A DNA stretch of 64,000 nucleotides, from positions 10,189,807 to 10,253,806 of the forward strand of contig NC_085052.1 of assembly GCF_963662255.1 (NCBI RefSeq), written 5' to 3'. Below are positions 26,781 through 37,445 of this stretch, one piece after another (position 1 is the first letter of the stretch; every line of letters starts with the position of its first letter). The notes beneath the pieces are model-generated. The model searched no databases, was not told where the DNA came from, and saw only the letters and a program-made list of their open reading frames with translations. The DNA comes from Cinclus cinclus (lineage: Eukaryota; Chordata; Aves; Passeriformes; Cinclidae). The translations under genes were made by a program, and so were the position numbers.

Positions 26781-26838
26781 GATACATACACACATATACA
26801 TATACAACACACGTATATATATTTATATATACACACAT
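26781..26838. repeat. Alternating CA/TA simple repeat
   Basis: A degenerate run of ACATAC, CACATATA, GTATATAT and TATATACACA units, seen directly. It is alternating purine-pyrimidine and probably polymorphic. Confidence 0.8.
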
Positions 26839-27067
26839 GTGCTCATGTTGCAGTCTGGAATGAGGAAACCGCAGAAGGCTTTAAAAGGAAGGACTTAGTC
26901 AGGAAAATCTTGTCACTGAGCCATAGAAATGAGATTGTGATGTAAAATAAATCAATGGCAAAATCAGAATGCAGAAAGCCTGAGATCTGGAATGCTTAAT
27001 CCTTGACCTGTTGCTCAAATGATGCCAAGAGCAATCAGGTTACACAGGAATCCTCTTACTAGGGGCA

Positions 27068-27119
27068 ATGTATCACTAAGTTATGAACACATAATGTATT
27101 CCTAAGTTATGAACTGCAG
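27068..27119. repeat. Two-copy 26-base tandem duplication
   Basis: Copies at 27068-27093 and 27094-27119 abut exactly. They share ATGTAT and the block CTAAGTTATGAAC, with differences elsewhere. Seen directly, and consistent with an old slippage or short-duplication event. Confidence 0.8.
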
Positions 27120-27518
27120 GGGATTTATTCAGACCTGATTTTCTTTGCTGTCTGAGGTAGGGCCTGAGAACAACACCTGCAAGATATAAGTATAAGAAAA
27201 CGGTTGATGCAGGTAAGAGTATGACATCTCCCTATCACTGTTTCCTTCAAATCATGAATGCGTGCAGGGTTTTTTTATGAAATAAGTATCAGACCACACT
27301 ATGACAAAAATGTTCTTCAGCAATGTAGTGCTCTATAAAACAAGGATGTGATACTGTGCTCCTGCTTTTATGCAAAGCTTTTAAGCTTAACTGTATGGCC
27401 TATACACAGCCTTTAGTCTTTCATCTCTGTATTGAATTTAAATCAGATTGGAAAGCCTCAGCATTTTATTCAGTCTCGTGCTTGCTTTTAAAAGCACATA
27501 GAGGGTGGATTAAAACTT

Positions 27519-27547
27519 AAAAACAACAACAACAACAACAAAAAAAA
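27519..27547. repeat. (AAC)n microsatellite
   Basis: About six AAC units followed by A8, seen directly. Confidence 0.9.
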
Positions 27548-30500
27548 CCCTGAACAAAACTAAACACGTTTGATGTATTGTTATTCAGAGAGTCACATCA
27601 GGATTTAAAACCACGTCGATACTGGACACATTATCAGTCCAGTAGGAATCAACCAAATTTCTCGCCCTGACACTAAAATTCACTCAATATGAGGGTCACC
27701 AAATATTATTCAATCAGTACCATGCTGGGCTCTTTGTATTCTTTTCAGCAAGGTAGAGGCCTGGGACAGGATTTAAGGGCTAATTGCATGTCACCATGAG
27801 TGGTGTCTTATGGAAGCTCTCCAAAAGCCAAGCTCTGATGAGCAAAGTTGCAGTACACATGGAACAGTGACTCTCTTAAGATTCCTGCAGTGTGGTTATG
27901 TGTGCCTGGAACTTGGAAATGCTCATCACAGCATCATTTCTCTTTCCAAAGCTCCTCAGGGTTATAGTTTTGGGACACAGGACTCAAGCTCCAGTTCAAG
28001 CAGAGTGGTTTTGCTGCTGTTGAATTTCAGTGTCAGGGATCTGTGTGTAACCTGTGCTCAGCTGATCCTTGGTTTGGAAGTCACCCAACATCACTGCATC
28101 TCTCCAGCACAGTGCTTCAAGTGCCTCGGAGTCTGGTTCTGGGTATGGCTAGATGTATTTTATTGTGGAGAACTGTGCTTTGTATTTAATCCTCCTAAAC
28201 ACGTAGCTGTGCAGTATGACCTGAGATTTTAAAGATGGTTTGTGGTCCAAGGACAGGAAGCCAAAAGTTGGAGGAGTTTGGTTGTGCTGTGTATGTGACA
28301 GAAAGGGCTGTGCTGAGAATGATGCTGTTTGGGAAGGAGAGAGGCATTATTGGCATGAGTGGTCACAGACATAATAGTTCCTCAGGGCTATTTTAATTAG
28401 TGCAGAGTGTCTCAGAACCTTGCATCTATTGAAGTGCCACTTCTTCCTCCACAGCTGCACTTTGGAGAGGGGTGTATTTAGGGAAGAGGAAATTGGGAGC
28501 TTTGTTGATTGTCTTCCACATGAGGGAAATATGAACCTACTATTCATCAGCATTTAGAATTCCCCTTAGGGGAGTTACGGTGACATAAGTGGGATTTATA
28601 GAGATGAGAATGTTTTGGTCCTTTTTGGTCCCACAGAGATTGTGTGAATCTGGTCCCTGGGTGTTATATCCTTCCAGAAAGAAGGATAGTTTTCCCTTAG
28701 TCTGCATTTGACTTTTTGTACTCATCTTTACTCCAGGTTCTTTTGTTATAAATTAAGTTTATTGCTAGAAGTTATATGAAGGTCGGTAAACACCTTTACA
28801 CATTAAACATAATTACCTCAAAGTCAAAAGTAAGAGAAAAACTGCTGCCTCCTATAAATGCGTTGTAAATTGTGCTAAAAGTTGAAATTAAATAGGGAGT
28901 CTTGCACAACAAAGTGTCATGTAAATTTGCTGTTTTGCATGGACATTTTTTCTCCAAAACCTAAAGGGAAACTACCTCTTCTCCCTGGCATCTCCTCTCT
29001 TCAAAGCCCTCCCCAAACTGCAGTCTATTCAATGCCACGACACTTGGCTAGAAGGATTAGTCAGGTCCGTGCCTCAGTGAAACAAAGTAAGATCAGAGGA
29101 GACTTCTTGCAGGTATGAGAAGTGTTGGGCTGAAATAATGTAACAGCAGACATTACGGAAGTAATTCTCCATCTCCATTTTTTTTTGGCTGGTAGAAAGC
29201 TGGCAGCTGCCAGACATGGAAAATGATTTTCGAATGTGATTGCTCTGAACCATCTTGCATTAAAGAGGGCTTCTCTTTTATTTTTTTAATATTTTTTATT
29301 TTTTCCAAATGGAGTTGCTTTGCTACACTGGAAGATAAGAAGTATAGGAAAGTCTTTGCCCTGAGTTTGTCTGGAGTGGTTGCTTTCTCTTGTGACTGAT
29401 ACTAGCTGCATTAGAGAGGGATCATATTTTGCAGTTCATGAAATCAGGCTGAATCTGTTGGTGAGGGAGATGAAGGATGGATGCTCCTTAGTTAAATATT
29501 TGACTGTGCTACAGCCTTCTCATAATTGTAAACAGGGAATGAAGGACTGTGTCAGAAAGCCTCTGTATTTCTTGCAGGGAGGTTAGCAGAAGGTATTTTA
29601 GTAGAAATTTATCAGTTGCAAGTTTCCTTTGAGCTCTTAAGAATCTCATACCATAATTATTATACTGTACTGTTACTACTGCTGCTGGCATGTGGTAATT
29701 TCTAGGATATCTACTCATGGATGACAACCTTAACATGCCAGGTGCTGTACAAACACCAGCCATCAGTAGATAGGGTTTTAATTAAATATATTCTCACAAA
29801 TCAGAAAATATAACCTGAAGGGTTTTAACCCAGGCCCTTCCACCCTGAAATATGAGTCTGACTCAGCACAAGAGCTAACTGGTCTGAAAGGAGCTGAAAG
29901 CAGGTGATGCAGAGTGGGTTGTGCAGCTGAAGGAATGGCTGCTAAGATGCAGGTGCATCCATCCCCCACAGAGATGTGTCAAACTCCATCATGCTGGTGG
30001 AAATCAAATCATGTCAGCTTGAAGACAAGGAGGTTGGTGTGCCTATTGCTGTCTCTATCCAGCTTCAGTTTCCATTTTAGCTCCAGTCTTGCTGTCTGAA
30101 TTAAGTAGAAGGCTGTAATTTATCTCCCTCATGACTAGAAATTCACCTGCAGAGTTGTTCTCACACTTGTTCTCCATCTCCTTTTCATTTTCCTTCTATT
30201 ACTACAGTCCTCCTTCCTTCATCCCACCCTGATGCATCCCATGATTGCTGTTGAAGGAAGACAAATTGATGTGATATTGCATAGATGGGCTCTGAGCACT
30301 ACTGCCAACACTCACCTCAGTGTGTGTTTCCCCTGCTTGGGACAGTCCTCTCCTTTTCCTCCTCCTGCACTGGGGAGAAGACAAGGAGGCTGTAGCAAAC
30401 AGAAGGGTGTTATTTTGAGCTGCAGTGGTTTTAAAACATTTGGCATGTCCAGCCAGCAGTGTCTGCAGGTGTGTGGTATGGTGTGCTATGTCAAAGCCAG

Positions 30501-30611
30501 TGAAATGCTGATGAAATCCTGGAGGTTTCTGTCCTAGAGATTGCCTCAAATAGTGATATCCCAGCTCCCAGGGCTGGGTAGCCCTGGAGCCTCTCCCCTC
30601 CTCCTGTGCTG

Positions 30612-30677
30612 GGGTCCCTGTAGCAAAGGTGTGGGGATTGTAGGAAATTGTGGGTGTGGGTCCCTGTAGGAAAGATG
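30612..30677. repeat. Partial two-copy duplication, 46-base period
   Basis: A 20-base block beginning GGGTCCCTGTAG occurs at 30612-30631 and again at 30658-30677 with two mismatches. The spacer is G/T-rich and contains further GTAGGAAA-like pieces, suggesting a small degenerate minisatellite. Confidence 0.7.
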
Positions 30678-31430
30678 CGCTGTCATTATAACCTGGGCTT
30701 GATGGGCACTGACTGTCACTAATGCTAATGCTGCAAAGGCTGGTGTTTTAGCTCTGGGTCTTGTCTATAATCAAGTTGGATAGAGGCAGTTTCTGCTGCC
30801 TCTGCAGCATGACATCCTAGGATGAGTCAGCCTCTTTCTCTGCTGAATTTCTAAGAAGTCTGTAAGCTAGCTTGAAAAGGGTTCTCAAATTCAGAGTTCA
30901 TATAAGCTGAGCAGCAACCCCTTTTGGGGAGAACCTTACTAAAGTACAGACTACTAATTTTCATGGAAGTATCTGTGACCAAAATCTCCTCCAAGGTGCC
31001 TGCTTCTTTGTCAGCAAGCATCAGAATCTTGTAATGAAGCCTAAGATTTCATTACTTATACTAAATATACTCCAGAGCATTTATTAATGTACTGTCAAGC
31101 AAAAGGAAAAATTAAAAATAAACTGTGGTTGTCAAAGAAATAAAGTGCCTCTTACACTGCATGATCCTAGCTTTTTTTTCTTGATAATTGCCCATGTTCA
31201 TTTGTCATTAATTCAGTACATGAAAGAATTACAGTAAGGTCTGCAAGTTGTTAGAACAGTTCAACGATGCTTTTCTTTAAAGAACAAAGAACAGCACCTT
31301 CATTTACTGTAAATGGAAAGCCAAGGACAGAAGCCCTCAGGCCTTTTACATCAGGATTTCAATAGCATAGGTGATTTCAAGAAAAGATTGTAAATGCTCT
31401 GTCCACTACACACTTGTCCACCTATTTGAA

Positions 31431-31470
31431 TTAGAAGCAGTTCTCAAAAATTAGAAGCAGTCCTCAAAAA
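31431..31470. repeat. Two-copy 20-base tandem duplication
   Basis: Copies at 31431-31450 and 31451-31470 (starting TTAGAAGCAG and ending CTCAAAAA) abut and differ at one base (T or C). The near-identity suggests a fairly recent event compared with the 26-base duplication at 27.1 kb. Confidence 0.92.
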
Positions 31471-32150
31471 GTTTAGTGACCTCTCGCCAGGTCCAACAGA
31501 TGTTTTTTTTCTGATTGGTTAACCTGTTTTTGCTTCTGAAATGGAAGCTTCAAAAATTGTAACTTGTAGCCCAATTTTCGGGTTCCTTCCTGGTAAAACA
31601 TTTCTTCTCTCATTCTGTCAACCAGAAGAAAATAAGGATAAGTTCAAACTAACAGCTGGAGATCATATTCAGAGATGGCTGTCTGCTTCCCTAACATAGC
31701 ATCTTTAGATTTGAACCTGTACAGACACTAGAAATGCATTTTAAATTTACTCAAGCTATTATTGTCTCAAACTGTGGAACAGAACTGCGCTTGCTTATCT
31801 TTCCCTCAGTATCTCTATCAGATAGGAATGTAGGAAGAATTGCCTCCAATCTTATTAATTCACTAAGGCCCATTCAGTTGTATTGTTTACCCAAAGGAAA
31901 ATTAGGAAAATTAAAAAAAATATGTTATGGGAATGCTACCAATACATGCAGACAGAATTCAAAGAAAAGGCATCATTCCTACATAGTAGCTCTTGGTTTT
32001 CTTTTGCTTTTGTTCAAAACAGACTTGCTTCTCATTTCTGTACTCCAGGGAAAGAGGCATTTCCAACTAACGATGTTTGCAAATAGAAGAATAATTAGGA
32101 AGAACAATATCATATATGTCAGAACTAGTATTACATTTTAATCTTTTTCT

Positions 32151-32173
32151 CTGTGTGTGTTTTTTTTTTTTTT
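32151..32173. repeat. (TG)n followed by poly-T
   Basis: Four to five TG units pass into a T14 run. Seen directly. Confidence 0.85.
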
Positions 32174-33671
32174 GTCCTGACCTAATGGGATGTGTTTCTC
32201 AGATGTAAATGACATGAAACAGAGGTTGTTTATAGAGCAATTGCTTTCCAGAAGATATTTGCATGCTAAAATGCTGCTCCATTTTTTGACTTAAAACCAT
32301 TAAGGAAAATAATAACTTATCCTATTTATAAAGATAAGCATGAATGAAAATCTGTGATTCAAATACACTGTAAACTTTTTTCCTGCCAGCTGAACTTGTG
32401 TTGAAATGAAAATGGTGTTTTATCCTGATGTTACATGAGTATCACTGGATGAACTAAGGGAAATACTCATCCCTAATTTCTCCACCTGCACAAGATCATC
32501 CTCCATTTTTAACCCTTTTCAGTACTTTAAGAACATGTTTTCAAGAACAATGTTACCCGGGTTTCTTACAGAACAATTTTCATCAGTAGTCATGAAAGTG
32601 CTTAAATAACAGTGGAAAAATTATGTAGGAAAAGTGATGTGGAGAAGGCATCTCCAAGTGATGCCAAGGCCAGAGACAGAAAATGAGCACATGTCCACTA
32701 ACTGGAGACAGCCTTGGTCCAGTAAACTGCCCTGTTGAGTTGTGGCTTGATTACTTTCTGACCAAGGAAAATATTACCCCCATGCAGGCCCCTTCAGCCT
32801 CCCCACAAGGAGTAGGATTGTTATTCCCAGTGGTCTGATATCCCTGAATTGACAAAACAATGGACACACAGATCTTGTGCACAAGGGAAATCTGTCACAG
32901 GGCTTCTCACCCTTGCCTTGTCTGACTGAGAGAGGAAGAACACTCTCAGTTTTGGTCCTCAGGGGTCTTGGAGTCAGGGCTGAAGGTTCCTATTTACTGG
33001 AGATTCCTGTTGTGACATCTAACCACCCTTCCCCATGCCCTCCTATTTTCCTCCTTCAACACTTTGCCTTTTGGAGTCTGCTTTAACACAATTTGTTCTT
33101 GCAGAAACCTGCTCCATGTTTTCTGCATGGTTCCTCAGGCTGTGAGATCCTGAGGCAACTGCAGCTGATAAAAATAATAAAAGCCTTTGAGAAAGGGTAG
33201 CAAATTTGTTTCCATGCTACCAAGATGCTTCTTGTTAAACCCTGAAATCTTTTTACCTATGGGTACGAGTGAGGTTTGGTATTTCTAGTTCTCTTGGGAG
33301 GAATATGGGCAATAGCTATTGTAAAACACTGGTACTTCAACAACAGAGTAAGCTCAGTGTCTTTCCAGACTTCTGTAGTAAAAAAAAAAAAATAGCGTTC
33401 TGAGAGGTTGGGAGACTTTTATTTTCCTTCACAGAATTTCTTATGCATTCATTCTATGATCTGATGCTCCAGATGGGAACAGAGAGAATAGAATGTTGGA
33501 CAATCATGCTTGTATATTTAAGACAAAGTAATAGAATTTTAAAATGTTTTCTTTTCTGGTAAATCAAATACATTCATTTTATTTTGTTTTTCTAATTATG
33601 TTTTCTAGTTCAGCTGGAGAAAGAGGTCTGTGCTGGTTTACAATACAGACAAAATAAACAGTTTTCCTACA

Positions 33672-33709
33672 GTATCCAAACACAATCCTATTTTGTATCC
33701 AAACACAAT
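33672..33709. repeat. Direct repeat GTATCCAAACACAAT, 23-base period
   Basis: A perfect 15-base block occurs at 33672-33686 and 33695-33709. The eight intervening bases complete a 23-base period, of which the second copy is truncated. Seen directly. Confidence 0.9.
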
Positions 33710-34481
33710 AATCATGCCCCAAAGAGGGAAAGGACTCTAAACCAAGATAGGAAATATGAACAATTAGACCTGATTAAGAAGAAACAGAATTTTCCCTGTC
33801 TTGATTTGATTCTGGGACCCAATTAAAACCAGATTAATTTTGGGAAGACTTAAAATGTTCCCACTGCCGCATACCCAGGTGCCACTGGAACAAGGTAATT
33901 TGGTTTCTAGGGAATTGGCTTTTTATTTCTCTGTGTTACAGATGCAAAACTGACCCCTGTCCACACAGGGGGTATTGGGAAGGAAGAAAGCATGCACATG
34001 CTATGGTTTGACTATTCACTTTAAGTGACTGATGGCCCCAGCTTGCTCACCTGTCTCCAGAAAGGACAGGTACTTTGTTTGTCCCATATGCAAAAGTTTG
34101 CGCTCTTGCTTTTTGTTCAGGAAACATAATCCTAAATTCACCCCTCAGTTGCCAGAGTAGGTGCAAGACAGGACACAGCAAGAAAGGAGCAGGTGGCTTG
34201 TGTCCCACTTGAGGAGTAAATGGATACAAGTTTCACAGAACAGTCACAGCTGTGTTGTGCGCCTTTTCTTCCTCACCTAGCAGATGTGAACTCACAGATG
34301 AAAACACCTGAACAGATGCCACTCCCATTCCCAGACCACCTGGGGTGAGATGTCTCAAGAGGCAGAGTGTTTCCTGTCCACTAGATTGCATGACATGGGT
34401 TGGGTTGCCATAGCCAGGCTTCCCACAGGACCAGTGTCTCCCTCTTACTGGGAACAGTGTCCGAGTATGATGCTTTTATCT

Positions 34482-34513
34482 GGGGGTGGTGGTGCTGGGG
34501 GAGGGCAGGAGGG
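34482..34513 (+). other. G-rich tract with weak G-quadruplex potential
   Basis: G-runs of 5, 5, 3 and 3 on the plus strand, with loops of 10, 1 and 5 bases. The first loop is longer than the usual 7-base limit, although it contains GG pairs that could help. Seen directly; folding is an inference. Confidence 0.4.
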
Positions 34514-36480
34514 AAGCTCTGGCACTCCTTGCACATGGAACACCAGGTGCCCTGACAGTGGTCCAAGCTTTGTGAGGAGGACACAGTGATTGTTTTCTAC
34601 TCAAGGCTTGGAGCAGAACAGCTCTGTAGCTGGCTGATGTCCCACAGCCCTCCTGCAGCACTGAAATCTGTGTCCCATGGGAACACTGTCCCCATGCATC
34701 CACCCCATGGGGACTGGGGTGATAGCATTGCAAAACCCAGGAACAAGGATGGAAAGGACTGATTCTCACTGTGGGAAGTGACTTCCTGCAGTGAGACTGC
34801 CATGTGCTCTAGACAAGGAAAGCCTTTGCTTGTCAAATTTACCCTAATCTCATATTACCGCAGCCTGTAGGAAATCTTGCTTCACTTGAGTCTTTCTGGA
34901 AGAGCTTTATGATTTGCAAAGTTAATTTGTGGTTGGAAATTTAATAGTCTCACATAACTGCAAGCACATTCTTGACTTTCTTGCCTTAGAGTCAGCTTAT
35001 GACTTTCACTACCTAAAGCAGAGCCAAAACTGTTTGTCTTATGGTTTTTGGGGTTGGATGCTGCCGAGACACATATTTCCAAACTGATTTGGATCACATT
35101 TTTTTCTTTTCAGACCAAACAATTTCTCCCCACGTCCTTGCAAGCAGCCAGCAATACAGAACCCAACACAAAAATAAGTCTGAAACCAGCACCACCCATT
35201 TGCACTCTGCCAATAAATCAGGCAGGCTGAAGCTATTTGTCAAAAAGATATTTTCTTGAATCAAATTCACTTTGTGTGCAGGGGATGGTTGGGAGTTTAG
35301 TACTTGCTAAATGATTAATCAGCCCATGATTTTTTAAAAATATTATGCAAAAACAACAAGCACAAAATGAGACTTTGAATACGGCTTGGGCATTTGAAGA
35401 AGATTTAATTATGTTATCCTTTGATCAACACATGCAGCCTTTAAATATAGGCAGAGAAAAGAGTTTCAGTGGGGTGGTTAATAACCTTCTCATCTACTGA
35501 TACACATTATTAAAAGAGAAAAACGATACCCTTTTCTGACTTCTTCTCAAAGTGGAAAGCATTGTCATTTCTTTGTCTCTTAAATAATTTGATGGTACCA
35601 AGTAATTCTTGTGGGTTTGGAAAGCTGTGAGAAAACCAAAAGTGAGTGCAGATTTGGTCTCTGACAGAGGCACTAACACCTACCATCCTGCTGAGTGGCA
35701 GAAGCAGCCTCTGGGAGAGAGAGCATTTGGCATAACCATATCTTCCTTCTGGGAAGCTTAGAGTGTTTCCTGGGTTATCTACTTTGTCTAAAGGCACAGT
35801 TTCCACAGAGAAAACTGGATAACTGGGAAGCTCAACGTTATTTCCAGTTTCAAAGTGCTGCTCCCAAGACAGACCCTTCTCTCAAGAGAACAGTCATTCT
35901 TTAAGGAAATAGCAGGGAATCCATCTTTATAGCATCCATGGAGAACCCACTGCACCTATTTTCTAGGTAAACAGCAACATCTCCTGGTGCAGGCTAATAC
36001 CAATTTGAGACCAGTTATGAGCAAGGTGGTACTTGTATATATCCTTTTTATCAGATTTGAAGTAGATCTGTGCATTCTCTCAGGCTTGTGGATCTAGGGG
36101 ACGAGTCCCTGTAGGAGTGCCATTTGTTACCCCCACGGTAATTCAGTGGGTGAGGTGCTTGTTAAACATACAGACCTTGTCAGTATCCCAAGAAATCTGC
36201 ATCCCCTTGGTTTTGCTTCTTACAGGATCTCTTTGCTTACCCTACGTGTCACAGTCAGTACTCTGACAGAATTGATAAGGAGAAGATTGCAACACTTTAC
36301 ATTCAGTCCGTAAGTATTTGGAGACTAGAGGCTGACAATGCTGCAGGTAGGATTCATGGTTTTGTAGAAAGTGCTCACCTGAGAAATTAAAATGGTTGTA
36401 TCTCACCTTGTCATCAGTTGGAACAGAGTGCCTCGGCTGTTATGCTAAAGATGTCATATCTGAGACTTACAATGTGTGGT
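34514..36480. other. Non-coding stretch, no gene seen
   Basis: Unique sequence. Short overlapping frames on both strands have no recognisable product. Confidence 0.5.
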
Positions 36481-36487
36481 TGTATGT

Positions 36488-36493
36488 TGAGCC

Positions 36494-36529
<36 letters not shown>

Positions 36530-36552
36530 ACTTTTCCATCTGAACCTTCTTT
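36488..36552. repeat. T27 homopolymer with flanking imperfect direct repeats
   Basis: A run of 27 T at 36497-36523. A 12-base block, TGAGCCTTCTTT at 36488-36499 and TGAACCTTCTTT at 36541-36552, flanks it with one mismatch. This could be a poly-A tail of a tiny minus-strand retroposed fragment with target duplications, but only 17 bases lie between tail and repeat. Simple homopolymer expansion is likelier. Confidence 0.6.
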
Positions 36553-36784
36553 GTAGGGTTACAAGCAAATTTTAGATTTTTACTCTTTATGGACAGTTCA
36601 CAGGTGGTGCTGAATATGGCACAAGATCTTTCACTATTAAAGAACACAGAGGAGGGATGTTCCCATGGGAACCTGGGTGGGGACCTCATATTTCAATATT
36701 TGCCATTTTTACGGTACTAAGTTCACAGAGAACATTAGAAACACTTGCTATAGCCAGAGCCAATCCAGGATTTAGATGAAAAAA

Positions 36785-36890
36785 TTCCTATGTCCATTTT
36801 ATAGGAAGATAAAGTGAGTTTGGAAGAGGTTAAATAATCTGCCCTGATCTTGAGAATAAATCAAGGGCAGAACTTGAGAGGAGGCCCTGG
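36785..36890 (-). repeat. MIR-like SINE relic
   Basis: Read on the plus strand the order is that of an inverted MIR core: TCCATTTTATAGGAAGATAAA, AGAGGTTAAATAATCTGCCC, a TGATCTTGAGAATAAATCAA stretch, then GGGCAGAACTTGAGAGGAGG. The MIR antisense pattern as I remember it is 'ccattttacagatgaggaaa', 'agaggttaagtaacttgccc', a variable part, then 'ggcagagccagg'. It is heavily diverged. L2-related elements share part of this, so the family is MIR or a close relative. Confidence 0.6.
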
Positions 36891-37189
36891 GGGCGGACAC
36901 CTATTCTCAAAAGACAAACATGCATTAAAAATAAGAAGCAGTAAATCAGGCAGTGCTTCCTAGTTCTCTTGATTAAGGAAACGATTTGTACAAGCCATTT
37001 TCTAGGAATTTATGGCTGATTCCTGCTTCCCCTAATGTGCATGGAAAAGCAAGTTCCACTCTCAGTTGAAATTAAATGGCATGAAACATCAAAGTGTAAA
37101 AAGTCAGAGAGAATGCTTGATTTGATAAACTCCCATGACTTCTTGGTATAATTAAGAATGTCATGAAGAGTATTCACTTGTGTATTGAT
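36891..37189. other. Non-coding spacer, nothing seen
   Basis: Unique AT-rich sequence between the MIR-like relic and the TAATTA cluster. Confidence 0.5.
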
Positions 37190-37445
37190 TTTATTTTTTT
37201 TAATTTTCAGAAGTATATTTTCATAAGCCCTCTGAGCTGCTCAGCATGCTGCGATTTTTGTTAATTTCCTCTTTACCAGGTTTATCAGCCTTAATTATAG
37301 CTGAAAGCGATCTTTGTCTCAAGAAGATGAAAACCCTTTGTGAAAATGTACTGATGCAGTTTGTTTCCAAACCCAGATATATTTCCTAATTAGTTCCTTG
37401 TTGTAATAGGTTGCATAATTAATGAAAACAGAGGGAAATATTCAA
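37190..37445. promoter_or_regulatory. Candidate regulatory element with TAATTA cluster
   Basis: Three TAATTA hexamers occur within 130 bases (37292-37297, 37387-37392, 37416-37421). The second lies in the palindrome CTAATTAG. CTTTGT-type motifs (GATCTTTGTCTC, CCCTTTGTGA), which resemble SOX/TCF cores, lie between them. TAATTA is the classic homeodomain core. The patch has no repeat-family signature and lacks low-complexity runs after 37205. Enhancer function is an inference from motif density only. Confidence 0.3.

Larger units (their letters stand above)
26839..30611. other. Non-coding stretch, no gene seen
   Basis: Unique sequence apart from the 26-base duplication at 27068-27119 and the AAC repeat at 27519-27547. 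A 140-codon frame (27810-28232, +) contains a serine run from AGC/TCA-rich DNA and resembles no known family. Confidence 0.5.
30678..34481. other. Non-coding stretch, no gene seen
   Basis: Unique sequence with two short duplications (31431-31470 and 33672-33709), a TG/T-run at 32151-32173 and an A13 run at 33380-33392. One ATTCTATG octamer near 33451 recalls CR1 3' ends, but the upstream sequence does not support an element. Confidence 0.5.

Noticed and set aside
33440..33465. Degenerate ATTCTATG octamers as in CR1 3' ends
   Set aside because: Upstream sequence lacks the CR1 3' region; one clean octamer is not enough.
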